Shown here piece after piece: positions 28,957 through 36,864 of a DNA stretch of 64,000 nucleotides (position 1 is the first letter of the stretch; the number at the start of each line of letters is the position of its first letter). Position numbers and translations under genes: made by a program. Origin of the DNA: Paenibacillus soyae (GTDB lineage Bacteria > Bacillota > Bacilli > Paenibacillales > Paenibacillaceae); assembly GCF_024623455.1 (NCBI RefSeq), contig NZ_JANIPJ010000008.1:62001-126000 (forward strand). The letters run 5' to 3'. The notes beneath the pieces are model-generated. The model was not told the origin of the DNA. It did no database searches and saw only the letters and a list, made by a program, of their open reading frames with translations.

Positions 28957-30054
28957 TTGCTTCCATTAGAGGGTTTGCTCGTTGTGGAATACAGCACGCA
29001 GCTTGCCGGACCCTTCGCGGGGTTAAGACTGGCTGAGCTTGGGGCGCGAGTCATCCGAATCGAGGGGACGGAGGATGAGCCGCTTCCGCTTGTCAGCTTG
29101 TACCGCAACAAAGAGAGATTTCAGTTCTGCGCCGCCACTGAAGGAGAGCATGGGAAGCTTAGCAAGCTGATTGCGAAAGCTGATGTTCTCATCGAAGGTC
29201 CGCCTGCTAGCGGGTTACAGACAACGCTGCTCCCTTATGAGAGAACGCAAGCGCTGAATGCCAAGCTGATCCATGCCAGCATAACGGGTTATGGCCGGGA
29301 AGGAGCCTGGAGTGCGAAGCCCTATGACGACTTGTTCGTCCAGTCACTCACGGGCATGCCTTGGCTGAATGGGAATGCGGATGATCCCCCAATCCCATTC
29401 CCGCTGTCCACGGTGGAGATGTTCGCAAGCGCCAATCTCGTGCAAGGCATTCTGGCTGCTCTTGTGCACCGTTCCAAGTTGGGTGAGGGGATGCTTGTTG
29501 AGGTTAGTCTGCTGGAGTCGGCGATTGATTATCAATTCGAGGTGCTGACGACTCATCTTCATGATGGAGGACAGCTGCCGCAGCGAAGCTCGTTAAATAA
29601 TGCCCATGCTTATCTGGCGGCTCCATATGGAATCTATGAGACGGCTAATGGGTATTTGGCTCTGGCTATGGGCTCTGTGCTGGAGCTGGGCGCGCTGCTG
29701 CAATGCGAAGCTTTGGCCCGCTATGAGGATCCTGCCAGCTGGTTCTTGAGGCGGGATGAAATTAAAGGGCTGCTCGCCGATCATCTCAGAACCAAAGCGG
29801 CTGCGGACTGGGCGGAGGACCTGGAAGCGGGCGGCTACTGGTGCGCCGTGGTTCAGACGGTTGACGAGCTGCTTCAGCACGAAGGCTTCCTGGCCTTGCG
29901 CAATATACAGCAGGTTCAAACGGAGGAGCTAGGCTTATTCCTTACGCCTTATTGTCCCATTCGGTTCGACAACAGCTATATGGAAAGTCGCCGTGGAGTT
30001 GGGCGGGCGGGCATGGACAACGCCAGGCTTGAGGCGGAATTTCAGCTGCTATAG
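28957..30054 (+). CDS. CaiB/BaiF CoA-transferase family III protein (1)
   Basis: Predicted CoA-transferase, 365 aa. TTG 28957 follows AGGAGGGG by five bases. Family motifs: LAGPFAGLRLAELGARVIRIE near the N-terminus, ASITGYGREG and LVEVSLLESAID. The protein is closer to the copy at 32413 than to the one at 30097 in its C-terminal half (both have NAHAYLxAPYGIYET and IALAMGS-like segments). It lacks the 60-residue NL-type stretch seen in the other two, so the active site may differ. First of three such genes; the acid activated is unknown. Confidence 0.88.
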   Translation: MLPLEGLLVVEYSTQLAGPFAGLRLAELGARVIRIEGTEDEPLPLVSLYRNKERFQFCAATEGEHGKLSKLIAKADVLIEGPPASGLQTTLLPYERTQALNAKLIHASITGYGREGAWSAKPYDDLFVQSLTGMPWLNGNADDPPIPFPLSTVEMFASANLVQGILAALVHRSKLGEGMLVEVSLLESAIDYQFEVLTTHLHDGGQLPQRSSLNNAHAYLAAPYGIYETANGYLALAMGSVLELGALLQCEALARYEDPASWFLRRDEIKGLLADHLRTKAAADWAEDLEAGGYWCAVVQTVDELLQHEGFLALRNIQQVQTEELGLFLTPYCPIRFDNSYMESRRGVGRAGMDNARLEAEFQLL

Positions 30055-30096
30055 CCGCAGCGGCTGCATATTAAGTTGAAGCAGGAGTGATACATC

Positions 30097-31230
30097 ATGA
30101 TGCCGAGACCGCTGGAGGGCTTGCTTGTGCTTGACTTCAGTCAATTCCTGTCTGGTCCTTATGCAGGCTTACGATTAGCGGATTTGGGCGCGCGAGTCAT
30201 AAAGATTGAGCGGCTGGACGGCGGGGATTTGTGCAGAAGGCTGTATATTTCGAATTTGGAGCTGGATGGGGACAGCACGCTGTTTCACTCCATCAATCGG
30301 AATAAGGAAAGCTATGCTGTCGACTTGAAGTCCGAGACAGATCGCTGCAAGGTGCGGAAGCTGCTGAGCCATGCGGATATGATGGTTCAGAATTTTCGGC
30401 CGGGTGTCATCGAGAAGCTTGGTTTCGGCTATGAAGAGGTGAAAGCCATTAATCCGCGTCTCATCTACGGCTCTATTAGCGGTTATGGAGGGAACAGTCC
30501 ACTCCGTGACAGACCCGGTCAGGATCTGCTGCTCCAGGCGCTCACGGGGCTGCCCTGGCTGCACCGAGATAAGTCCAGACGGGGGCCTATCCCATTTGGT
30601 CTTGCTATTGCAGATATGATAACCGGAGCCCACCTTGTGCAAGGCATGCTGGCGGCTCTTGTGCGGCGGTCCATCCAGGGCAACGGCGCACTTGTAGAGG
30701 TCAATATGCTGGCATCCACCTTGGATGTCATGCAGGAGATCTGGGAGGAGAAATGGATGCCGGATCAAGGCTCTAGCTTACCTGCCGAAGGAGCAGAAGG
30801 ATCGGCGTCCATTCGCTGGCTGAAGGGGCTGTATCCAACAGCTGGGGGCTATATTGCGCTCGGCGATATGCCTCTGCACACATTGGCCCAGGCGCTTGCC
30901 CCTCACATCACCTTGGATACGCTCGGCGAAGCTGCGGCTGCCCGCATGGAGGAGCTGCTGACAACACGTCCTGCTCATTATTGGAGCGTGGAACTGCAAA
31001 AGGCCGGCATTCCTTGCGAGGAGCTGCTGGATTGGAAGCAGCTTCTGCAGGAGGAAGCGTTCAGCGAGCTGCGTATGACGCAGGACATCTATCGAAGCAA
31101 CGGAGCCCGCATGACGGCAATCTCCTGTCCCATCAGGCTGAACGGCCATCGGCTGTTGTCCTCTAGAGGAGCGCCGCGTATTGGAGAGCATAACGCCGTT
31201 GTTGAATCGGAATGGAACATTACACGTTGA
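30097..31230 (+). CDS. CaiB/BaiF CoA-transferase family III protein (2)
   Basis: Predicted CoA-transferase, 377 aa, start ATG 30097 (or adjacent 30100) after AGGAGTG. Motifs: FLSGPYAGLRLADLGARVIK, FHSINRNKESYAVDLK, MVQNFRPGVIEKLG and YGSISGYG. In the region aligned with the catalytic acidic residue of family III transferases it reads VEVNMLASTLD, while the two sister proteins have Glu at the Ala position. This could mean a different partner role, for example a heteromeric enzyme. The C-terminal third is divergent. Confidence 0.88.
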   Translation: MMPRPLEGLLVLDFSQFLSGPYAGLRLADLGARVIKIERLDGGDLCRRLYISNLELDGDSTLFHSINRNKESYAVDLKSETDRCKVRKLLSHADMMVQNFRPGVIEKLGFGYEEVKAINPRLIYGSISGYGGNSPLRDRPGQDLLLQALTGLPWLHRDKSRRGPIPFGLAIADMITGAHLVQGMLAALVRRSIQGNGALVEVNMLASTLDVMQEIWEEKWMPDQGSSLPAEGAEGSASIRWLKGLYPTAGGYIALGDMPLHTLAQALAPHITLDTLGEAAAARMEELLTTRPAHYWSVELQKAGIPCEELLDWKQLLQEEAFSELRMTQDIYRSNGARMTAISCPIRLNGHRLLSSRGAPRIGEHNAVVESEWNITR

Positions 31231-31240
31231 AGAGATGGTG

Positions 31241-32416
31241 ATGAAGTTGAAATTAAAAGGAATGACATGGTCTCATGAGCGCGGCTTGAATCCATTGGTG
31301 GCTGCCTCACAGGCGTTTCGCAAGCTGGAGCCTAACGTCGAGATTGAATGGGACGCGCGTTCTCTGTCTGATTTCGAGCTGTACCCGCTGGAGCTGCTTG
31401 CAGATACCTATGATCTCATTATGATTGATCACCCCCATATCGGAACAGCGGTTGCGAAGGGACTGCTGCTGCCTTTGAATGATCGGGTAGAGGAGGCTTT
31501 TCTGAAGGATCAGGAGCTTCATTCGACAGGGTTGAGCTACGCCAGCTATACGTATGAAGGCAGACAGTGGGCGCTGCCTGTGGATGCGGCAGCTCAAGTC
31601 AGCGCCTATAGACAGGATTTGCTGGATCAGGCTGGATTGTTGCCAGCCCGAAGCTGGAGCGACGTGCTCGCCATCGCCAAGCAGCTGCCCATAGGGCAGT
31701 CAATTGGTCTCCCTCTTGTGCCAGTGCATGCGTATTCAACCTTCTTCACGTTATGCGCGCAGCTGTCGAACCGGGCCTATTGGAGTGAAGGTCTTGATCT
31801 TCCTATGGAGGTAGGCGAGCAGGCGCTTGCGCTTATGGAAAGCCTGATGCCGTATGTACATTCGGAATCGGTGCATCAGGATCCCATTCACATGCTGAAT
31901 CTTATGGGTACCAGCAATGAAATAGCGTACATTCCGCTTATCTACGGGTATTCCAATTATGCGAGAGTCGGCTTTCGGCCGTCTGTGGCGAGCTTCGGCA
32001 ACATTCCGTCTGACAGCGGCGTGCCAAGCGGCAGCATGATTGGCGGTGTAGGGCTTGCGATTTCGTCGCAATGCCGGCATGCTGACATCGCTGCCCGATT
32101 TGCCGTTATGGTCGCTTCACCAGAGTTCCAACGCACCTCGTTTTTCCTGAATGACGGTCAGCCGGGCCATCGAGAGGCATGGCTGGACCCCGAGGTGAAT
32201 CGCCTCTCCGGCGGCTTCTTCAAGAACACGTTGGACACATTGACACACGGCTCCATGAGACCGCGTTTCCATGGCTATATCAGCTTCCAGGAGCAGGCTG
32301 GCAATCTGATTCGGTACCGCCTGATGAATCAGGCGCCGGAGCGGAGAACGGTAATTCAAACCTTAAACGAAATGCATATGCAGGTTAGACGAGAGCATCA
32401 GGAAACGGGGCTGTGA
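31241..32416 (+). CDS. Solute-binding-protein-like protein without signal peptide
   Basis: 391 aa with the fold pattern of family 1 extracellular solute-binding proteins (DLIMIDHPHIGTAVAKGLLLPLND, YTYEGRQWALPVDAAAQV, YRQDLLDQAGLLPARSWSDV). ATG 31241 or 31235 are the reasonable starts, and the protein begins MKLKLKGMTWSHERG. There is no hydrophobic leader and no lipobox Cys, so it should stay in the cytoplasm. It lies between two CoA-transferase genes, starting 10 bases after one and overlapping the next by four. It could be an acyl-CoA or substrate carrier subunit, or a ligand-binding partner. Function unknown. Confidence 0.75.
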   Translation: MKLKLKGMTWSHERGLNPLVAASQAFRKLEPNVEIEWDARSLSDFELYPLELLADTYDLIMIDHPHIGTAVAKGLLLPLNDRVEEAFLKDQELHSTGLSYASYTYEGRQWALPVDAAAQVSAYRQDLLDQAGLLPARSWSDVLAIAKQLPIGQSIGLPLVPVHAYSTFFTLCAQLSNRAYWSEGLDLPMEVGEQALALMESLMPYVHSESVHQDPIHMLNLMGTSNEIAYIPLIYGYSNYARVGFRPSVASFGNIPSDSGVPSGSMIGGVGLAISSQCRHADIAARFAVMVASPEFQRTSFFLNDGQPGHREAWLDPEVNRLSGGFFKNTLDTLTHGSMRPRFHGYISFQEQAGNLIRYRLMNQAPERRTVIQTLNEMHMQVRREHQETGL

Positions 32417-33597
32417 GCAGAATGAAGCTGCTGGAGGATATTGTTGTACTGGATTTCAGCCAATATTTGGCAGGTCCTGTGTCCGCGCTTCGGTTAGCCG
32501 ATTTGGGAGCGCGAGTCATCAAGATCGAACGACCGAACGCGGGTGATGGAAGCCGCCAGCTGACTCTGTCGAATCTAAGGGTAGACGGAGAGAGCACCGT
32601 ATTCCAGTCTATGAATCGGAACAAGGAGAGCTACGCTGCCAACCTGAAGGACCCCTCAGATCTCGTAAGAGTAAAGCGGTTGATTCAACAGGCGGATGTC
32701 ATCATAGAAAATTTTCGCCCCGGCGCTATGGATAAGCTCGGTCTGGACTATGAATCCGTGAAGGCGCTGAATCCTGGCATTATATACGGCAGTATTACTG
32801 GATACGGTGTGGAAGGCCCCTGGAAGAACAAGCCGGGTCAGGATTTGCTGGTCCAATCCATGTCCGGCTTAGCCTGGCTGAACGGCGACGGCGAGCAGCC
32901 GCCTGTTCCCTTCGGATTAGCAACCATTGATCTGCACACCAGCTCCGTATTTGTTCAGGCCTTGCTGGGCTTACTGTATAAGCGAGAGAAAACCGGCCAG
33001 GGCGGACTAGTGGAGATCAGCCTGATGGAGGCGGCTCTGGATTTCCAATTCGAAGTGCTGAGCGCTTATATGAACAAAGAGCCGAGAGAGCTGCCCAAGC
33101 GAAGCAGGTTCCGTAATGCCCATGCTTACCTTGGCGCGCCATATGGCATCTATGAAACAAAGGATGGCTATATCGCGCTGGCCATGGGCTCCATTCTGGC
33201 ATTAGGCGAACTGCTGCAATGCGAAGAGCTGCTTGTCTATACGGAGCAGTCAGCTTGGTTCGATGAGCGGGACACCATTAAGGGAATATTGAATCGTCAC
33301 CTGAAGACGAGGTCGACAAAGGAGTGGCTCGATATGCTGGAGCCGGCCGACTATTGGTGCGCTGAGGTGTTCGATTGGGAGCAGTCTCTTCAGCATGAAG
33401 GCATCAAGGTGCTGGATATGTTCCAGGAGGTCGTAAGGCCATGCGGCGCGGTGTTCAAGACGACGCGTTACCCGGCAAGGGTGAACGGACAGCTGCTCAA
33501 GCATGAGAAGGGAGCGCCTCCAGTCGGCCAGCACACAGTACGAATTAATAGGGACTTCGGTCTTGAGGATTCGGTGGACAACGATGGAGGGAGGTAA
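32413..33597 (+). CDS. CaiB/BaiF CoA-transferase family III protein (3)
   Basis: Predicted CoA-transferase, 394 aa, the usual family length. GTG 32413 overlaps the previous stop (GTGA); ATG 32422 is the alternative. Motifs: YLAGPVSALRLADLGARVIK, FQSMNRNKESYAANLK, IIENFRPGAMDKLG, YGSITGYGVEG and LVEISLMEAALD. Five bases separate it from the crotonase gene. Together the two genes suggest activation of an acid to a CoA thioester, then hydration, dehydration or cleavage. Confidence 0.9.
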   Translation: MSRMKLLEDIVVLDFSQYLAGPVSALRLADLGARVIKIERPNAGDGSRQLTLSNLRVDGESTVFQSMNRNKESYAANLKDPSDLVRVKRLIQQADVIIENFRPGAMDKLGLDYESVKALNPGIIYGSITGYGVEGPWKNKPGQDLLVQSMSGLAWLNGDGEQPPVPFGLATIDLHTSSVFVQALLGLLYKREKTGQGGLVEISLMEAALDFQFEVLSAYMNKEPRELPKRSRFRNAHAYLGAPYGIYETKDGYIALAMGSILALGELLQCEELLVYTEQSAWFDERDTIKGILNRHLKTRSTKEWLDMLEPADYWCAEVFDWEQSLQHEGIKVLDMFQEVVRPCGAVFKTTRYPARVNGQLLKHEKGAPPVGQHTVRINRDFGLEDSVDNDGGR

Positions 33598-33601
33598 GGC
33601 G

Positions 33602-34375
33602 ATGGACCATAACGATATTCGATACGAGGTTGACAACTATATAGGGACGATTACGCTTGCCAGACCGGGCAAGCTGAATACCGTCACACGTGCGATGGGC
33701 GAGCGGCTCAGCGAGCTCTGTCAGGAGATCAACAGGGACAAGGGCGTTCGAGTCGTCGTCCTCACCGGCGAAGGCGAGAAGAGCTTCTCCGCCGGCAGCG
33801 ACATTGAAGTGTTGGATGACTATGGAAGTCCATGGGATTTGCGTAATCGAGACGATTATTGTATGGCGATTCGCAGCATTCGCAAGCCAGTCATAGCAAT
33901 GGTTAATGGGTATGCCATTGGCGGAGGACTGGAGCTTGCGCTGCAGGCCGATATTCGTATGGCGTCATCCAATGCGAGGTTCGGCGCAGCAGAAATTAAG
34001 CTGGGCTGGATCGGAGGCAGCGGAAGCACGCAGCTGCTTCCGAGAATTGTAGGTGCAGGCAAGGCTGCGGAGATGGTGTTGACGGGGAGGCTGCTGTCTG
34101 CGGAGGAGGCTTTGCGTTGCGGATTGGTTGAGCAGGTTGTGGAGCCTGGTGAGCTGAAGAAGCTGGTCTACGAGACGGCAAGCGCCATCGCGGCTTATAG
34201 CCCAATCGCTGTCGAGAACGCGAAGCTTGCACTTCGAGCGGCCATGAATATGCCGCTTGACGCAGGCCTGCAATATGAGAACAGTCTGTTCTCCTTCTGC
34301 TTCACGACCGAGGACGCGCAGGAGGGCAAGGCAGCCTTCAAGGAGAAGAGAGCTCCGCAATTCAAGGGCCAATAA
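33602..34375 (+). CDS. Enoyl-CoA hydratase/isomerase (crotonase) family protein
   Basis: Crotonase-fold enzyme, 257 aa. ATG 33602 follows GGAGGTAAGG; earlier in-frame starts lie inside the CoA-transferase gene. Oxyanion-hole segments FSAGSDIEVLDD and YAIGGGLELALQADI are visible. Both acidic residues used by hydratases are kept: Glu in GGGLEL and Glu in AAEIKLG. It should act on a CoA thioester made by one of the neighbouring transferases. The specific substrate is unknown. Confidence 0.9.
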   Translation: MDHNDIRYEVDNYIGTITLARPGKLNTVTRAMGERLSELCQEINRDKGVRVVVLTGEGEKSFSAGSDIEVLDDYGSPWDLRNRDDYCMAIRSIRKPVIAMVNGYAIGGGLELALQADIRMASSNARFGAAEIKLGWIGGSGSTQLLPRIVGAGKAAEMVLTGRLLSAEEALRCGLVEQVVEPGELKKLVYETASAIAAYSPIAVENAKLALRAAMNMPLDAGLQYENSLFSFCFTTEDAQEGKAAFKEKRAPQFKGQ

Positions 34376-34404
34376 TAATAGAAGCGAAAGGGAGATGGAG
34401 CACA

Positions 34405-35871
34405 ATGATGAAGGGCAATCGCAATGGACAAGACTATTATCGGTTATATATAGACGGCCAATGGGTGGAGGCAGCTTCGGATCGGCTGATTGAGGTGCAG
34501 AACCCGGCGAATGAAGAGGTGATTGGACGGGTAAGCGATGCCTCTGCCGAGGATGTGCAGAAGGCGCTGGAATCGTCCGAGCGGGCGCAGCAGGCGTGGC
34601 AGGCGCTGCCTGCCGTGAAGCGTGCGTCTTATTTGGTCAAATTGGTGGAGAAGGTGAAGGAGAAGCGCGAGTTCCTAGCCAAGCTGCTGGTGATGGAGCA
34701 GGGCAAGACATATCGTGAGGCGCTCGGAGAAGTGGATGATACGATGGCTTATATGATGTTCGCCGTGGAATCCGCCAACAAAATTAAAGGTGATATTCTT
34801 CCTTCCAATAAGGAAGGCGAGATGCTGCAGATTCGCAAGGTGCCATATGGCGTCACTATTGGCTTATGCGCATGGAACTATCCGCTGGCCTTGATCGGCC
34901 GAAAGCTGGGACCGGCGCTTGTGACGGGCAATACGATGATTATTAAGCCGCATGAGCTTACGCCAATCGCTTCGGCCGAGTTTTTCAACCTGGTTCACGA
35001 GGCGGGCTTCCCTCCTGGCGTTGCGAACTTCGTGACAGGCACAGGCGCGGAGGTGGGACAGCTTCTGGTGAGCAGCCCCATTACGAAGATGGTAACGGTA
35101 ACCGGCAGCGTACGCGCGGGTCAGCAGATCTACAAGGCGGCTTCCGACAACATTACCGCATTGTCTCTGGAGCTGGGCGGCAAAGCCCCGTTCATCGTAT
35201 TGGAGGATGCGGATATTGACCAAGCGGCGGCAGCGGCTGTCACAGCCCGATTCGCGAACTGCGGGCAGGTATGTGTGTGCAATGAGCTGGTGCTTGTTCA
35301 CGAGAAGGTGGCGGAGGCCTTCACAGCGAAGCTTCTGGAACATATGAAGGCTATTAAGGTGGGCGATCCTTTCGACAGCACTGTAACGATGGGGCCTAAG
35401 GCGAATGGCAATGATCTGCAAAAAATTGACGACATTGTTCAAGAAACGGTAGCCCAAGGCGCCAAGGTAGCCTTTGGAGGCAAGCGTCCTAGCGGCGGTA
35501 TCTTCGATAAGGGCTATTGGTATGAGCCGACTGTCCTTGTTGATGTGAAGCCGGACATGGCCGCAGCGCAGAAGGAGATATTTGGTCCCGTGCTTCCGAT
35601 TGTAACCATCAGCAGCTTTGAGGAGGCCATTAACATCGTCAATTCCAGTGAGCTGGGCTTGTCGGCTTACCTGTTCACCAGTGATATGAAGAAAATGATG
35701 CATGGTACAGATGTGCTTCAGGTGGGAACAGTCTTCGTCAATCAAGGTATGTCAGGCTGTATGCAGGGCTACCACAGCGGCCATAAGCTGAGCGGACTGG
35801 GCGGCGAGGATGGCGAATACGGACTGGAAGGCTATATGCAGAAGCGTGTAGTGTACTTGAATTATAAGTAA
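34405..35871 (+). CDS. Aldehyde dehydrogenase, AldA-like
   Basis: NAD(P)-dependent aldehyde dehydrogenase, 488 aa. Start ATG 34405 (or 34408) after GGGAGATGGAG. Catalytic Cys290 (NCGQVC), Glu256 (ELGGKAP) and Asn159 (WNYP) are present. The overall pattern, including MQGYHSGHKLSGLGGEDGEY near the end, resembles lactaldehyde/glycolaldehyde dehydrogenase AldA. Two roles fit: oxidation of 3,6-anhydro-L-galactose to its acid, which the locus needs, or of lactaldehyde/glycolaldehyde from sugar-acid cleavage. I cannot decide from sequence. A hairpin follows the gene. Confidence 0.9.
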   Translation: MMKGNRNGQDYYRLYIDGQWVEAASDRLIEVQNPANEEVIGRVSDASAEDVQKALESSERAQQAWQALPAVKRASYLVKLVEKVKEKREFLAKLLVMEQGKTYREALGEVDDTMAYMMFAVESANKIKGDILPSNKEGEMLQIRKVPYGVTIGLCAWNYPLALIGRKLGPALVTGNTMIIKPHELTPIASAEFFNLVHEAGFPPGVANFVTGTGAEVGQLLVSSPITKMVTVTGSVRAGQQIYKAASDNITALSLELGGKAPFIVLEDADIDQAAAAAVTARFANCGQVCVCNELVLVHEKVAEAFTAKLLEHMKAIKVGDPFDSTVTMGPKANGNDLQKIDDIVQETVAQGAKVAFGGKRPSGGIFDKGYWYEPTVLVDVKPDMAAAQKEIFGPVLPIVTISSFEEAINIVNSSELGLSAYLFTSDMKKMMHGTDVLQVGTVFVNQGMSGCMQGYHSGHKLSGLGGEDGEYGLEGYMQKRVVYLNYK

Positions 35872-35879
35872 GGAGAGGG

Positions 35880-35903
35880 GCCTGCGGTTTACCGACCGCA
35901 GGC
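35880..35903 (+). terminator. Hairpin after the aldehyde dehydrogenase gene
   Basis: Perfect 9-bp stem GCCTGCGGT with ACCGCAGGC and 6-base loop. The tail TGCTTCCCTATTTTG is not a good T tract, so it may be a partial terminator or an mRNA processing or stability element within the long gene run. Confidence 0.5.
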
Positions 35904-35960
35904 TGCTTCCCTATTTTGAGAGGTAGAATTTTTATTTTAAGAACAGGTGGTGGGGGATAA

Positions 35961-36860
35961 ATGCAGCAAGGCTCGCAGGGCTCGCGCATACGAGCTAATG
36001 AGAGGCTGATTGACGAAATGAATGCAACAACTCCGCCTTATGGCACCCTTGCGATCTGGCTGCTGGGCCAGGAGAGCATTGTGGTGAAGGGGGATGGCAT
36101 CCTTCTCTACTTCGATCCCTTCGTATCCGATGATGTGAGGAGCAAGCTGGGTCTCCAGCGATTGTATGAGCCGCCGCTTGTTCCAGCCGATATTACGAAT
36201 GCTGCTGTCAGTCTCATTACGCATGATCATGAGGATCATCTGGATGCCGGCACGATGAAGGTTATCTGCTATAGCAGCCCGGACAGCCTTGTTATCGCTC
36301 CCAAATATTGCGCCAGCACGATTAGGGGGCTTGGCTTTGCGCCTCATCGTGTCTTCCATGCCCATACAGAGGAGCCCCTGTCGCTGCTAGGCGATCGGCT
36401 TCAAGTGTGGTCGATACCGGCCATGCATGAGCAGTTTGAGGTTGACGCTGACGGGGAGCATCGGTATGTCGGCTACGTCATCCGATTGAATGGCGTGACC
36501 CTGTATCATGCGGGAGATACGCTGGTCTATGACGGATTGGCCGCACGGCTGCGGAGTGCGTGCATAGATGTAGCCTGTCTGCCTATTAATGGACGCGACT
36601 ATTATCGCGCCAGCCGGAATATTGCCGGCAATATGAATTATCGGGAGGCAGCGGAGCTGTCTTGGGAGATTGGCGCGGACACCGTCATCCCTCTTCATTA
36701 TGATACGTTCGACTGGAATACAGAGAAGCCGGGCTCGTTCGTGCAATATGTATACGAGCAGTATCCGGAGCAGAAGTGTCATCTGCTGGCGCGCGGGGAA
36801 CGCTTCCTCTATGTGTCGAGCTCCGCATTCAAGAATGAGAATGAACCAAGGGAGAGATAG
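35961..36860 (+). CDS. Metallo-beta-lactamase-fold hydrolase, UlaG-like
   Basis: Cytoplasmic metallohydrolase, 299 aa. The metal motif THDHEDHLD gives His88, His90, Asp92 and His93; further metal residues lie in YHAGDT and PLHYDTFDW. UlaG, the best-known relative, opens ascorbate 6-phosphate lactone. A lactonase acting on a sugar lactone would fit a pathway that oxidises aldoses. Good ribosome binding site GGTGGGGG before ATG 35961. It is followed four bases after the stop by a GH2 gene. Confidence 0.85.
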   Translation: MQQGSQGSRIRANERLIDEMNATTPPYGTLAIWLLGQESIVVKGDGILLYFDPFVSDDVRSKLGLQRLYEPPLVPADITNAAVSLITHDHEDHLDAGTMKVICYSSPDSLVIAPKYCASTIRGLGFAPHRVFHAHTEEPLSLLGDRLQVWSIPAMHEQFEVDADGEHRYVGYVIRLNGVTLYHAGDTLVYDGLAARLRSACIDVACLPINGRDYYRASRNIAGNMNYREAAELSWEIGADTVIPLHYDTFDWNTEKPGSFVQYVYEQYPEQKCHLLARGERFLYVSSSAFKNENEPRER

Positions 36861-36864
36861 TGAG

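Noticed and set aside
36670..36864. N-terminal extension of the third GH2 protein
   Set aside because: It overlaps the metallohydrolase gene in another frame, is Arg/Ser-rich, and GH2 similarity begins at ATG 36865 with its own ribosome binding site.
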